57,808 nucleotides of DNA from Alicyclobacillus sp. (GTDB lineage Bacteria; Bacillota; Bacilli; Alicyclobacillales; Alicyclobacillaceae): positions 1-57,808 of the forward strand of contig NZ_JAIMAV010000009.1 in NCBI RefSeq assembly GCF_023511815.1, written 5' to 3'. The position numbers and the translations under genes were made by a program. Below the pieces are notes generated by a model that searched no databases, was not told where the DNA came from, and worked only from the letters and a program-made list of their open reading frames with translations. Positions 17,844-29,060 of the stretch are shown here, in pieces (the stretch's first letter is position 1; every line of letters begins with the position of its first letter).

Positions 17844-19145
17844 TCAATCCTTCGCGGCCATTTCGGCAAAGCTCTCGTCGACGGCGAACAGCGTCTCCTC
17901 CACGTCCGCGTCGGTGTGCTGGGCGGAGACGAACCACGCCTCGTACTTCGAGGGGGCGATGAACACCCCGCGGCGGAGCAGCGCGTGAAACAGGCGCGCG
18001 AACTGCTCGCCGTCGGTCGCCTGCGCTCCCGCATAGTCGCGGACACGGTGACGACCGAAGAAGACCGTGAATGCGCCGCCGACCCGGTTGATGGTGATGG
18101 GGATGTGATGCCGCTGCGCCGAGGCCAGGATGCCGTGCTCGAGCGCCGCGCCGAGGCGGTCCATGTGCTCGTACACCTCCGGATTGCGCAGGACCTCGAG
18201 GCAGGCCAATCCGGCGCGCATCGAGGCGGGGTTGCCCGCCATGGTGCCCGCCTGGTAGACCGGACCGAGCGGGGCGACCGATTCCATCACGTCGCGGCGG
18301 CCGCCGTACGCGCCGATGGGCAGTCCGCCGCCGATGATCTTGCCGAGGGCGTACAGGTCGGGGTGCACGCCGTACAGCTGGGCGGCGGTTCCGTAGTGGA
18401 AACGAAACGCGGTGATCACCTCGTCGAAGACGACAAGCGCCCCAGCCCGGTGTGCCCTTTCAATGACCTGGGCCAGGAAATCGGGGTCATCCGGCGGCAC
18501 GATGCCGAAGTTGCCGACAATCGGTTCCACCAGGACGCAGGCGAGATCGTCGCCGTGCGCCTGAAGCGCGGCGTCGTACGCCTCCAGGTCGTTGAACGGG
18601 ACCGTGATCACCTCCGCCGCGATGGCTCGGGTCACCCCGGCGCTGTCGGGGATCCCGATGGACGACGGGCCCGATCCGGCCGCCACCAGCACGGCATCCG
18701 AGTGGCCGTGGTAACACCCGGCGAACTTGAGAACCTTGTTGCGGCCGGTCGCCCCGCGGGCGACGCGGATGGTCGTCATCACGGCCTCCGTGCCGGAGTT
18801 GACGAACCGCACGCGTTCGAGGTCCGGGATGGCGGCGCGCAGCGTCTCCGCGAACTCCACCTCCCACGGGGTCGGCGTCCCGTACAGGATCCCGTCCTCC
18901 GTCGCCTCGCGCAGCGCGCGCATCACGTGTGGATGCGCGTGGCCCAACACCAGCGGCCCGTACGCGGCCAGATAGTCAATGTATCGGTTTCCGTCCACGT
19001 CGTAAAAGTGGGATCCCTTGGCGCGCGCCATGACGACGGGCGTCCCGCCGCCGACGGATTTGAACGAGCGGGACGGACTGTTGACGCCGCCGAGGATCAC
19101 CGCCTCCGCACGCCTGTGCCACAGGTGGCTCTGGGTGAAATCCAT
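17844..19145 (-). CDS. hemL: Glutamate-1-semialdehyde 2,1-aminomutase
   Basis: A 433-residue class III aminotransferase of HemL length, converting glutamate-1-semialdehyde to 5-aminolevulinate for haem and related pigments with PLP. Landmarks are [19 protein letters not shown] near residue 122, [16 protein letters not shown] near residue 242 with the PLP-phosphate Asp, and [15 protein letters not shown] near residue 268 with the Schiff-base Lys. The start at 19145 has GGGAGGAG upstream. It stands alone, away from the other hem genes, so it may be a second HemL copy as in Bacillus GsaB; the main hem cluster is outside this window. Confidence 0.93.
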   Translation of the reverse strand: MDFTQSHLWHRRAEAVILGGVNSPSRSFKSVGGGTPVVMARAKGSHFYDVDGNRYIDYLAAYGPLVLGHAHPHVMRALREATEDGILYGTPTPWEVEFAETLRAAIPDLERVRFVNSGTEAVMTTIRVARGATGRNKVLKFAGCYHGHSDAVLVAAGSGPSSIGIPDSAGVTRAIAAEVITVPFNDLEAYDAALQAHGDDLACVLVEPIVGNFGIVPPDDPDFLAQVIERAHRAGALVVFDEVITAFRFHYGTAAQLYGVHPDLYALGKIIGGGLPIGAYGGRRDVMESVAPLGPVYQAGTMAGNPASMRAGLACLEVLRNPEVYEHMDRLGAALEHGILASAQRHHIPITINRVGGAFTVFFGRHRVRDYAGAQATDGEQFARLFHALLRRGVFIAPSKYEAWFVSAQHTDADVEETLFAVDESFAEMAAKD

Positions 19146-19269
19146 CTGGTCTCCTCCCTTCGCACTCGCTCTCCATCGTATCACACTCCCGGTCCGGTGC
19201 GGCCGGGCGCGGGCGGGCCCGGTGTGGTACATTGAAATATCATGACCGGGGTGGAAAGGGGTGGATGGG

Positions 19270-20709
19270 GTGACCTTCCACAGACAGAGCGCGTTGCGCG
19301 CGCTGCCCGCCGTCCACCGGCTGCTCGCCGAGCCGGCCGTACGGGAGAAGCTTGCGGATCTCCCGTCCGCGCTGCGGGTGTCGGTCCTCCAGGAGGCGCT
19401 CGCCGAGCTGCGGGCGATGTGGGCCGGCGATGGGCCCGCCGAGGACGTCTGGGCGCGCGAGACCGGGGCGGAGGCCATTGCCGCCCGAGCGCGGCGGGCG
19501 GCGGATCGAAAGCTGTCCCCGCGCCTTCGGCCGGTGCTGAACCTGACGGGCACGGTTCTGCACACCAACCTCGGCCGAGCGCCGCTGCCTCCACGCGCCA
19601 TCCGCGCGGTGACGGCGGTGGCGGCGGGGTACAGCAATCTCGAATACGACCTGGCAAGCGGCGCGCGGGGGTCGCGGCACGAGCATGTCGAGGCGCGCCT
19701 CGTCGCCCTGTGCGGGGCGGAGGCCGCCCTGGTGGTCAACAACAACGCGGCGGCGGTGCTTTTGGTGTTGTCCGCGCTGGCGGCGGGCGGGGAGGCGGTG
19801 GTGTCGCGCGGGCAGCTGGTGGAGATCGGCGGATCGTTTCGCATCCCGGATGTGATGGCGCAGGCGGGGGTGCGTCTCGTGGAGGTGGGGGCGACCAATC
19901 GCACGCACCTCGCCGACTACGAGCGGGCCATCACGCCCGAGACCCGCGTCCTGGTGCGTGTGCACACGAGCAACTACCGGCTGATTGGGTTCACGGCGCA
20001 ACCGGCGCTCGGCGAGTTGGCGGATCTGGCGCATCGGCACGGCCTGCCGCTGTACGAGGATCTGGGCAGCGGGGCGCTGTTCGACTTCGCCGCCCGCGGG
20101 GTGGGAGACGAACCGACGGTCTCCTTCAGCCTGCGGTCGGGGGTGGATGTGGTGACGTTCAGCGGCGACAAGCTGCTCGGGTCGGCGCAGGCCGGCATCA
20201 TCGCCGGGGCGGCGCGCTGGCTCGAACCGATGCGAAAGCACCCGCTGATGCGCGCGCTGCGCCCGGACAAGCTCACCCTCGCGGCCCTGGACGCGACGCT
20301 CTCCCTGTATTTGGACGACGACCTGGCGAAGGCGGAGATCCCGGTCGTCCGCATGCTGACCGAACCGTATGAGGCGGTGGCGCGCCGCTGCCGGGAGATC
20401 GCGAACCGGCTGTCGCCCCTGTTGGCCGAGGTGGACGTGCGTCTGGAGGAGGTGGACGTCACGTCGCGGGTCGGGGGCGGCGCGCTGCCGCAGGTCGAAC
20501 TGCCGTCGCGGGCCATCCGCCTGACGAGCCCGCGGATGCGCGCGGGACGCCTGTTCGATGATCTGCGCACCGTGCCGGCGGTGCCCGTCGTCGGCCGCAT
20601 TGAACAGGACGCCGTGATCCTCGACGTGCGCACCCTCCTGCCGGGGCAGGAGGCGCAACTGGTTGACAGCGTGGCCGAGGCGGCCGGACGATGGTTTCCC
20701 GGGGGGTGA
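19270..20709 (+). CDS. selA: L-seryl-tRNA(Sec) selenium transferase
   Basis: A 479-residue PLP enzyme of SelA length, converting seryl-tRNA(Sec) to selenocysteinyl-tRNA(Sec) with selenophosphate. Seen are [22 protein letters not shown], the SelA signature near residue 88, [12 protein letters not shown], and the Schiff-base region [18 protein letters not shown] near residue 295 with the Lys. The N-terminal helical domain for the tRNA(Sec) D-arm is present. GTG 19270 has AAAGGGG about 8 bases upstream. No selB, selD or tRNA(Sec) was found in the window. Its presence implies that at least one selenoprotein is made. Confidence 0.92.
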   Translation: MTFHRQSALRALPAVHRLLAEPAVREKLADLPSALRVSVLQEALAELRAMWAGDGPAEDVWARETGAEAIAARARRAADRKLSPRLRPVLNLTGTVLHTNLGRAPLPPRAIRAVTAVAAGYSNLEYDLASGARGSRHEHVEARLVALCGAEAALVVNNNAAAVLLVLSALAAGGEAVVSRGQLVEIGGSFRIPDVMAQAGVRLVEVGATNRTHLADYERAITPETRVLVRVHTSNYRLIGFTAQPALGELADLAHRHGLPLYEDLGSGALFDFAARGVGDEPTVSFSLRSGVDVVTFSGDKLLGSAQAGIIAGAARWLEPMRKHPLMRALRPDKLTLAALDATLSLYLDDDLAKAEIPVVRMLTEPYEAVARRCREIANRLSPLLAEVDVRLEEVDVTSRVGGGALPQVELPSRAIRLTSPRMRAGRLFDDLRTVPAVPVVGRIEQDAVILDVRTLLPGQEAQLVDSVAEAAGRWFPGG

Positions 20710-20853
20710 CGTTGTCGATCCCGGTCGGCCACGTCCGGCCCGTCCCTCCGCGCGTTACGCGGAATCCCACGACGGAGGCGTGCATTCCCATGCCCCCCGG
20801 CGGCCACACTAGGCTGTGGGCATCTCCATCTTCGGACGAAAGGGCGATGGCCG

Positions 20854-21030
20854 ATGCGGGTACGGGAGACGGAAGGTGCGCGCATCCACCAGTTGTCTGG
20901 CGCGTTGTACACCCCGCGCCAGGAGGCGGAACAGTTCGCCGTGGACGATGAGGAATGGGATTGGCCGGAGGATTGGGAGCCGGGGCCGCGGGATTGGAAT
21001 GTGCGCGTTCAGCGCATGCGCCGGCACTGA
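20854..21030 (+). CDS. Small acidic, tryptophan-rich protein (hypothetical)
   Basis: A 58-residue open frame starting ATG 20854 with AAAGGG about 9 bases upstream. The N-terminal half reads MRVRETEGARIHQLSGALYTPRQ; the middle is acidic and aromatic (VDDEEWDWPEDWEPGPRDW), and the end is basic (RVQRMRRH). No known family is recognised. It lies between selA and the hisS promoter and ends before it. Amphipathic charge distribution and plausible initiation suggest a real small gene, but it could be chance. Confidence 0.45.
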   Translation: MRVRETEGARIHQLSGALYTPRQEAEQFAVDDEEWDWPEDWEPGPRDWNVRVQRMRRH

Positions 21031-21062
21031 TCGGGCCACACCCGGTCATCCCCGCCGTGGCA

Positions 21063-21091
21063 TTGACAAGCCGGTGGTCCTTGCGTATACT
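21063..21091 (+). promoter_or_regulatory. Sigma-A promoter of the hisS-aspS operon
   Basis: TTGACA (21063-21068), 17-base spacer, TATACT (21086-21091): a near-consensus promoter in front of the T-box leader. Confidence 0.85.
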
Positions 21092-21099
21092 CCCGGTTA

Positions 21100-21391
21100 T
21101 CGTGAATCGTGATTCGATGACGGGGAGAGTACCGCCCGCGCTGTCGCGTCCAGAGAGACCTGCCTGGGCTGGAAGCAGGTTCGCGGGCCCGGCGGGAAAG
21201 ACACCCCCGATGAACCGGTGTGAACGGGTCATTCGTGTCGGGACGAGTCCCGGAGAGGCCCCAAAGCGCCGGCGGCAGCGCCCGTTATGCGCCAATGAGA
21301 TGGACGAACCTCGGTTCGTCCAAGCAGGGTGGCACCGCGGAACCACGCCCTTTCGCCCCTGCCGTCGCGGCAGGCGAAAGGGCGTTTTTTT
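21100..21391 (+). ncRNA. T-box leader of hisS-aspS (terminator 21347-21391)
   Basis: The T-box core AGGGTGGCACCGCGG lies at 21326-21340, followed by a transcription terminator: stem from 21347 with 21371-21384 and seven T residues at 21385-21391. Upstream is a Stem I with GGGAGAGTA near 21123. The specifier region reads AAAGACACC, in which GAC (Asp, 21200-21202) and CAC (His, 21202-21204) share a base. The antiterminator bulge TGGC would pair with a tRNA ending GCCA, which fits tRNA-Asp (discriminator G73) better than tRNA-His (usually C73). Uncharged tRNA stabilises the antiterminator and turns on both synthetase genes. Confidence 0.9.
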
Positions 21392-21442
21392 ATGACGCCG
21401 GCCCTCGCATCCGGGCCGGCGAAGGACGGGAGGGAATGGATC

Positions 21443-22701
21443 ATGTTGACCCAGCGGCCGCGCGGGACGGCGGACATCCTGCCCGGCGAGGTGGAGCAGT
21501 GGCAGGCCATCGAGCGGATCATCCGCGACACGTGCGCGGTCTATCACTACGACGAGATCCGCACCCCGGTGTTCGAGCACACCGAGCTGTTCGCGCGCGG
21601 CGTCGGCGAGACGACCGACATCGTCTCGAAGGAGATGTACACCTTTGTCGATCGCGGCGATCGCAGCGTCACCCTCCGCCCGGAGGGAACGGCCGGCGTG
21701 GTGCGCGCGTTTGTCGAGAACAAGCTGTACGGGTCCGCCCAGACCGTCAAGCTGTACTACATCGGTCCCATGTTTCGCTATGAAAAACCGCAGCGGGGCC
21801 GCTGGCGGCAGTTTCACCAGTACGGCGTCGAGGTCCTCGGGGCCGAACACCCGGCCGCGGACGCGGAGGTCATCGCCATCAACGTGGACCTTCTCCGGCG
21901 CTTCGGCCTCCGGGACCTGACGGTCGAGCTCAACTCCGTCGGTTGCCCGGTCTGCCGGCCGCGCCACCGCGAGACGATGCTGGAGCGGCTTCGCCCGGTC
22001 GCCGAGCGCCTGTGCGGGGACTGCCAGCAGCGCCTGGAGCGAAATCCGCTTCGCATCTTCGACTGCAAGAACGAATCCTGCCAACGCGTGGTGGCGGAGG
22101 CGGGCGCGCCCACCATCCTCGAGAGTCTGTGCGACGACTGCCGGGGGCACTTCGAGCAGGTGCGGGCGTTCCTCGATGCCATGGGCGTCCCGTACACCCT
22201 CAATGACCGGCTGGTGCGCGGGCTCGACTACTACACCCGCACCGCCTGGGAGGTCACCGTCCCCGGGTTCAGCTCCGTCGGCGGGGGCGGCCGCTACAAC
22301 GGCCTGGTCGCCGAGGTGGGCGGTCCGGAGACGCCGGGGGTGGGGTTTGCCGGGAGCATCGAACGCGCGCTGTTGGTGTTGCGCGAGCAGGGCGCCCAGC
22401 TCCCGGACGGCGCCGCGATGGACGTGTGGGTCGCCGTCGCGGATGAGACGGCGGAAATTGCCGCGATGCGGCTGTTGCAACAGCTGCGCCTGGCGGGCGT
22501 CCGGGCGGATCGCGACTACCTCGGCAAGGGCCTCCGGGCGCAGCTGAAGGCGGCCGACCGGGTGAAGGCGCGCTTTTGCGCCATCCTCGGGGCGGATGAG
22601 GTCGCCCGCGGGGTGGTCACCCTCAAGGACCTGACCACGGGCAGGCAGTGGGAGGCCGCGGCGGACGAGGTCGTGGCGTATGTGAGAGGAGGCATGCAGG
22701 A

Positions 22702-22705
<4 letters not shown>
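21443..22705 (+). CDS. hisS: Histidyl-tRNA synthetase
   Basis: A 420-residue class II synthetase charging tRNA-His in the cytoplasm. Seen are RPRGTADILPGEVEQW at the N terminus, class II motif 2 (YIGPMFRYEKPQRGRWRQFHQ near residue 106), the histidine-specific loop LVRGLDYYTRTAWEV near residue 258 and motif 3 GGGGRYNGLV near residue 280, then an anticodon-binding domain. ATG 21443 has GGGAGGG 9 bases upstream. It overlaps aspS by 4 bases and is controlled by the T-box leader. Confidence 0.97.
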
Positions 22706-24516
<1,811 letters not shown>

Positions 24517-24519
24517 CGC

Positions 24520-24548
24520 TTGCGATCCCGATGGCGCAGTGCTACCAT
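24520..24548 (+). promoter_or_regulatory. Promoter of 6S RNA
   Basis: TTGCGA (24520-24525), 17-base spacer ending TGC, and TACCAT (24543-24548). The -35 begins 4 bases after the aspS stop. Confidence 0.75.
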
Positions 24549-24553
24549 GAGAG

Positions 24554-24785
24554 CACAGCAAAGCGGGGCGACCCGCGGCGCTCCCTGCACTGTTCGTGCG
24601 AGCCTAAAGCCGGTTATTTGAGCCAACACGAACCGAAACGGGAGCTCGGAGTCTCGCCGATGCGCACCTGCCTCAAGGGCGTCGCGCCTTTCGTGGACTT
24701 GCAAGTCGGCCGAGCAGGGCACCCACCTGCGAGCAGGCAGGTTCAAAACGGGGGCTTCACGGCAGCAGCGGGGTTTCCTCTGAAC
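24554..24785 (+). ncRNA. ssrS: 6S RNA (bsrA/ssrS type)
   Basis: A non-coding stretch directly after aspS, the same place as bsrA (6S-1) in Bacillus. It carries the conserved 3-prime-half sequence CCCACCTGCGAGCAGGCAGG then TTCAAAACGGG (about 24721-24755). Its two ends can pair (AGAG...AAA near 24553-24563 with TTT...CTCT near 24772-24780) to give the long rod with a central bubble that mimics an open promoter and binds sigma-A RNA polymerase. Ends are estimates. Confidence 0.8.
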
Positions 24786-24814
24786 ATAAGAAGGCCGGAA
24801 AATCGGCCGTCATG

Positions 24815-24842
24815 AGGCAGTCCGACACGGGCTGCCTTTTTT
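24815..24842 (+). terminator. Terminator after 6S RNA
   Basis: AGGCAG (24815-24820) pairs with CTGCCT (24832-24837), with an inner CC/GG, followed by six T residues. A smaller hairpin GGCCG-GAAAAT-CGGCC lies at 24793-24808. Confidence 0.8.
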
Positions 24843-24910
24843 GTCGCCTTCCTCGCCGCCTCTTGTGCTGCCGTTTTCGACCCCTCTCGGGTTGCGGCAC
24901 GACCGGCCGG

Positions 24911-24939
24911 TTGCCTGGCGCGGCCGGGAGGACTATAAT
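24911..24939 (+). promoter_or_regulatory. Sigma-A promoter of the ltaE-rarA-cymR operon
   Basis: TTGCCT (24911-24916), 17-base spacer and a consensus TATAAT (24934-24939). Confidence 0.8.
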
Positions 24940-24981
24940 AGGTCAATGTTGAGTAAGATACTAGGAAATGGGGCGCTGACC

Positions 24982-26031
24982 ATGCCGGAACGAGTGGACC
25001 TGCGCAGTGATACGGTGACCAAACCGACGGATGCGATGCGGCGGGCGATGGCCGAAGCCGAGGTGGGGGACGACGTCTACGGCGAGGACCCCACGGTCCG
25101 GCGTCTGGAGGAGTTGGCCGCCGAGACGCTGGGCAAGGAGGCGGGCCTGTTCGTCACCTCCGGAACCCAGGGCAATCAGGTGGCCATCGCCACGCATGCG
25201 GGCCGCGGCGAGGAGGTCATCGCGGAGGCGGAATCGCACATCTTTCTGTACGAGGCGGCGGCCGTATCGGCCATCGCCGGGGCGCAGATCCGCCAGATCC
25301 CGGGTGTCGCAGGCGCGCTGCCGCCGGAGGCGGTGGCGGCGGCCATCCGCGAGCCGAACGTCCACCATCCGCGCACCGCGCTGATTGAGGTGGAAAACAC
25401 CCACAACCGGGCGGGGGGGACGGTGATCCCGCTGGACAACCTGCGCCGGCTGCGGGAGGTGGCGGATCGGTTCGGCGTACCCATCCACATGGACGGGGCG
25501 CGGCTGTTCAACGCCGCCATCGCCGCCGGGGTCTCCGCCGCCGAATTCGCCAGGCTGGCGGACACGGTGCAGGTGTGCCTGTCCAAGGGGCTGTGCGCGC
25601 CGGTGGGATCCGTGTTGGTCGGACCGCGGGATTTCATCGAGCGGGCGCGCCAGTGGCGAAAACGGCTCGGCGGCGGGATGCGGCAGGCCGGCGTGATTGC
25701 GGCGCCGGGCATCCTCGCGTTGACGACGATGGTGGAGCGCCTCGCGGAGGATCACGAGCACGCGCGGATGTTGGCGGAGGGCCTGGCGGAGGTGCCGGGC
25801 ATCCGGGTGGACCTCGGCCGGGTGCAGACGAATATTGTGCTTGTCGACATCGCGGGGACGGGCCTGGCGGTGGAGGCGTTCCTCGCCTCGCTCGCGGCGG
25901 AAGGCGTGCTCGCGTCGGCCTTTGGCCCCACGCTGGTGCGCTTCGTCACGCACCGCGATGTGGATCGCGAAGGCATCCTGCGCGCCCTGTCCGTGATCTC
26001 CCGGGTGGTGAAGGGAGGCGTCACCGCCTGA
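24982..26031 (+). CDS. ltaE: Low-specificity L-threonine aldolase
   Basis: A 349-residue PLP enzyme of the threonine aldolase family, cleaving L-threonine or allo-threonine to glycine and acetaldehyde. Seen are VDLRSDTVTKPTDAMRRAMAEAEVGDDVYGEDPT at the N terminus, HIFLYEAAA, IHMDGARLFNA near residue 170 with the PLP-ring Asp, and the Schiff-base Lys in CLSKGLCAPVGS near residue 199. ATG 24982 is chosen from family alignment; its ribosome-binding site (GGGGCG) is modest. It overlaps rarA by one base. Confidence 0.9.
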   Translation: MPERVDLRSDTVTKPTDAMRRAMAEAEVGDDVYGEDPTVRRLEELAAETLGKEAGLFVTSGTQGNQVAIATHAGRGEEVIAEAESHIFLYEAAAVSAIAGAQIRQIPGVAGALPPEAVAAAIREPNVHHPRTALIEVENTHNRAGGTVIPLDNLRRLREVADRFGVPIHMDGARLFNAAIAAGVSAAEFARLADTVQVCLSKGLCAPVGSVLVGPRDFIERARQWRKRLGGGMRQAGVIAAPGILALTTMVERLAEDHEHARMLAEGLAEVPGIRVDLGRVQTNIVLVDIAGTGLAVEAFLASLAAEGVLASAFGPTLVRFVTHRDVDREGILRALSVISRVVKGGVTA

Positions 26032-27401
26032 TGGACCTGTTTGAGGCGCGGGCCGAACGGGAGCAGGAGCTGGAGGCGCCGCTGGCGCACCGCATGCGCC
26101 CGCGCACCCTGGATGAGGTGGTCGGTCAGGGGTACGTGGTCGGCCCCGGGTCCTCGCTGCGCCGGGCCATCGAGACGGACCGCCTGCGCTCGGTCATCTT
26201 TTACGGTCCGCCGGGAACTGGAAAGACCACGCTGGCCCACGTGATCGCCCGGGCGACGAAGGCCCGGTTCGCCTCCCTCAACGCCGTTTCGTCGGGGGTG
26301 GCGGACATCCGCCGCGTGATTGAACAGGCCAAGGAGGAACGGCGGCTGTACGGGCGGCGGACGGTGCTGTTCATCGACGAGATCCACCGGTTCAACCGGG
26401 CGCAGCAGGACGCGCTCCTGCCGTACGTGGAGCGAGGGCTCGTCACCCTGATCGGCGCGACGACGGAAAACCCGTACACGCAGGTGAACGCGGCGCTCGT
26501 CTCCCGCTCGCAGGTGTACCGCCTGGAACCGCTGCAGCCGGAGGACCTGCGCCGCCTGCTGGAACGGGCGCTCACGGACCGGGAACGGGGGCTCGGCCAC
26601 CAGGCCGCCACCGTGACCGAAGGGGCCCTCGACCTGTTGATCCGGTACGCGGCGGGAGACGCTCGGCGGGCGCTCAACGCCCTTGAGCTGGCGGTGACGA
26701 CGGCCCCCGTGGGGCCGGACGGCGGAGTGGAGGTGGACGAGGAGACGGCCCGCGCCGCCATCCAGCAGCGACAGGTGGTGTACGACACCGGCGGGGACGA
26801 GCACTACGACACCATCTCCGCGTTCATCAAGTCGGTCCGGGGATCCGACGCGGACGCCGCCATCCTGTGGTTGGCGAAGATGATCGCCGCCGGGGAGGAC
26901 CCGATGTTCATCGCTCGCCGGCTCGTGATTCTCGCGGCGGAGGACATCGGGTTGGCGGATCCGCACGCGCTGCCGCTGGCGGTGGCGGCGATGCACGCGG
27001 TTCAGGCCATCGGCATGCCGGAAGGACGGATTCCGCTCGCGGAGGCGACGGCCTATCTGGCGCGGGCGCCCAAGTCGAACGCGGCCTACCGGGCCATCAA
27101 CGAGGCGCTGGAGGAGGTCGGCCGCGGCCTTCCCCTGACGGTCCCGCCACACCTGCGCGGCACGGGATACCGCGGGGCGCAGGCGCTCGGAAGCGGCGTG
27201 GGGTACCTGTATCCGCACGACTTCCCCGGGCACTGGGTGGCGCAGAACTATTGGCCGGAGGGGGTGGCTCCCCGCCGTTATCTCCGGGAGGAGGATCCCG
27301 CATCGGATTCCGCATCGGATTCCGCGTCCGGGGACGGGGCGGGCCGCGAGGGGTTGGGCTTTGGCGGTGGGCGCGAGGACGAGGAGGAGAGAGGGACGTG
27401 A
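26031..27401 (+). CDS. rarA: Replication-associated recombination protein A (RarA/MgsA), AAA+ ATPase
   Basis: A 456-residue clamp-loader-like AAA+ ATPase that acts at stalled replication forks. Seen are LAHRMRPRTLDEVVGQ, Walker A GPPGTGKTT near residue 63, Walker B LFIDEIHRF near residue 114, sensor 1 GATTENP and sensor 2 GDARRALNALE near residue 208, then the tetramerisation domain. The C-terminal tail is acidic and repetitive (SDSASDSASG) because of a 12-bp repeat at 27298-27321. It overlaps cymR by 4 bases. Confidence 0.93.
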   Translation: MDLFEARAEREQELEAPLAHRMRPRTLDEVVGQGYVVGPGSSLRRAIETDRLRSVIFYGPPGTGKTTLAHVIARATKARFASLNAVSSGVADIRRVIEQAKEERRLYGRRTVLFIDEIHRFNRAQQDALLPYVERGLVTLIGATTENPYTQVNAALVSRSQVYRLEPLQPEDLRRLLERALTDRERGLGHQAATVTEGALDLLIRYAAGDARRALNALELAVTTAPVGPDGGVEVDEETARAAIQQRQVVYDTGGDEHYDTISAFIKSVRGSDADAAILWLAKMIAAGEDPMFIARRLVILAAEDIGLADPHALPLAVAAMHAVQAIGMPEGRIPLAEATAYLARAPKSNAAYRAINEALEEVGRGLPLTVPPHLRGTGYRGAQALGSGVGYLYPHDFPGHWVAQNYWPEGVAPRRYLREEDPASDSASDSASGDGAGREGLGFGGGREDEEERGT

Positions 27402-27808
27402 AGATCTCGACGAAAGGCCGATACGGGCTGATGCTCCTGGTGGATTTGGCGATGAACGACACGGGCGCGCCTGTGTCGCTCAAGTCCATTGCGGAGCGCC
27501 AGGGCCTGTCGGAGCACTATCTGGAACAGTTGATTGCGCCGCTTCGCAACGCCGGGTTTGTCCGCAGCATCCGCGGCGCGTACGGAGGATACGTGCTGGC
27601 CAAACCGAAGACGGAGATCACCGCGGCGGACATCATCCTGACTCTGGAGGGGCCGCTGGATCTGGTGGATGCCGATGTGGACGACGGCCTGGACGAGCTG
27701 TGGGAGCGCCTGCGCCAGTCGATTCTATCCGTGCTGCGGTCGGTGACGCTGGAGGATTTGGTGGAGATGAAACAGTCCGGAGCCGACTCGTACATGTACT
27801 ACATCTGA
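27398..27808 (+). CDS. cymR: Rrf2-family transcriptional regulator, CymR-like
   Basis: A 136-residue Rrf2 protein: winged helix KISTKGRYGLMLLVDLA, recognition region LSEHYLEQLIAPLRNAGFVRSIRGAYGGY, then the dimerisation helix. It lacks the three cysteines that bind an Fe-S cluster in IscR, so it resembles CymR, the cysteine-metabolism repressor of Bacillus that works with cysteine synthase. The next gene is a cysteine desulfurase, matching the cymR-yrvO order. GTG 27398 follows GAGAGAGGG and overlaps the rarA stop. Confidence 0.88.
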   Translation: MKISTKGRYGLMLLVDLAMNDTGAPVSLKSIAERQGLSEHYLEQLIAPLRNAGFVRSIRGAYGGYVLAKPKTEITAADIILTLEGPLDLVDADVDDGLDELWERLRQSILSVLRSVTLEDLVEMKQSGADSYMYYI

Positions 27809-27830
27809 GGGCTCATCGGAGGCGTGCACA

Positions 27831-28958
27831 GTGGTGTATCTGGACAACGCGGCGACGACGCCGCTTTTGCCCGCGGTTCACGAGGCGATGGCCCCGTATC
27901 TGGAGGAGCGGTTCGGAAACCCTTCGAGCATCCACCGGTTCGGACGGCAGGCCCGCGCCGGGGTGGAGGCCGCGCGCCGACAGGTGGCACAGGCCATCGG
28001 GGCGATGCCGGAAGAGGTGGTGTTCACCAGCGGCGGGACGGAGTCCATCCACCTGGCCCTGGTTGGCGCCTGGTTGGCCGCTGGAGAAAGGCGGCACATC
28101 GTCACCTCCCAGGCGGAACACCACGCGGTGCTGCACACCTGCCGGCTGCTGGAGCAGCTCGGCGCCGAGGTGACCCGCGTGCGCCCGCGCCCGGACGGCG
28201 GGGTGGACGCGGACGAGGTGCTGGGGGCGCTGCGGCCGGACACGGGCGTGGTCAGCCTGATGCGGGTGAACAACGAGACCGGGGCGGTGACGGCGGTCGA
28301 TGCGATTGCCCGCGCCGTCAAGGCGCGCAACCCCGATGTCGTGGTGCACTCGGACATGGTGCAGGCCTTGTCCGCCCTGCCGGTGGAATTGAAGCAGTCC
28401 GCCGTCGATCTCGCCAGTTTTTCCGCCCACAAGGTGCACGGCCCGAAGGGCGTGGGGGCGTTGTACGTCCGGCGCGGCAGTCGGTGGCAGCCGGTGCTGG
28501 TCGGGGGCAACCAGGAGCGCGGCCGGCGCGCCGGAACGGAGAACGCGGCGGGCATCGTCGGGTTCGGCGCGGCGGTGGCGCATCTGGCCGAGGACCCGGA
28601 GCACGGCGCGCGCGTGCGGCGGGCGCGGGATGCGTTCCTCGAGGGCCTCGCCGGCCTGGCCGGGGTGGTGTGGAACAGCCCCGCGTCCGGGGTGCCGACG
28701 ATTCTCAATCTGGCCTTCTCCGGGGTGCGGGCGGACATCCTTCTGATGCGGTTGGATCTCGAGGGCGTCGCGGCGTCCGCGGGTGCGGCCTGCACCGCGG
28801 GCAGCCTGGAGCCAAGTCACGTGTTGATGGCCTCGGGCCATCCCGAGGACCGGGTGAGATCCTCCGTGCGCTTCAGCTTCTCCGCCCTGACGTCGCCGGA
28901 GGACGCGGCGCGGGCGGGGCGGACGGTGCGCCGCGTGGTCGAGGTCCTGCGCGGATGA
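27831..28958 (+). CDS. Cysteine desulfurase (NifS/IscS family)
   Basis: A 375-residue PLP enzyme that takes sulfur from cysteine for Fe-S clusters or tRNA thiolation. N-terminal VYLDNAATTPL, HAVLHTCRLLEQLG, the Schiff-base Lys in FSAHKVHGPKGVGALYV near residue 201, and the catalytic Cys in SAGAACTAGSLEPSHVL near residue 321 with the short loop of the IscS group. In Bacillus the same position (yrvO) is followed by trmU/mnmA; no trmU follows here. It lies 22 bases after cymR. Confidence 0.92.
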   Translation: MVYLDNAATTPLLPAVHEAMAPYLEERFGNPSSIHRFGRQARAGVEAARRQVAQAIGAMPEEVVFTSGGTESIHLALVGAWLAAGERRHIVTSQAEHHAVLHTCRLLEQLGAEVTRVRPRPDGGVDADEVLGALRPDTGVVSLMRVNNETGAVTAVDAIARAVKARNPDVVVHSDMVQALSALPVELKQSAVDLASFSAHKVHGPKGVGALYVRRGSRWQPVLVGGNQERGRRAGTENAAGIVGFGAAVAHLAEDPEHGARVRRARDAFLEGLAGLAGVVWNSPASGVPTILNLAFSGVRADILLMRLDLEGVAASAGAACTAGSLEPSHVLMASGHPEDRVRSSVRFSFSALTSPEDAARAGRTVRRVVEVLRG

Positions 28959-29031
28959 GCGGGGGGCGGAAAGGCCATGCCGGGCTGGCGCGGGGCCCTT
29001 CACCGGCGCGCGAGGCCTGTGGGCGGACATC

Positions 29032-29060
29032 TTGCCTTTCCGGCGCCGCTGCGCTACCAT
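29032..29060 (+). promoter_or_regulatory. Promoter of the zinc-ribbon gene
   Basis: TTGCCT (29032-29037), 17-base spacer, TACCAT (29055-29060). The leader from here to the ATG is about 155 bases and holds a 7-bp GC hairpin (GACCCCC, 29110-29116, with GGGGGTC, 29129-29135) without a T-run. Confidence 0.65.

Noticed and set aside
20710-20850. tRNA(Sec) or a SECIS element behind selA
   Set aside because: No cloverleaf with a long variable arm or TTCGA loop, and no in-frame TGA gene, could be seen.
27298-27321. 12-bp repeat as a separate element
   Set aside because: It is just two in-frame copies encoding the Ser/Asp tail of RarA.
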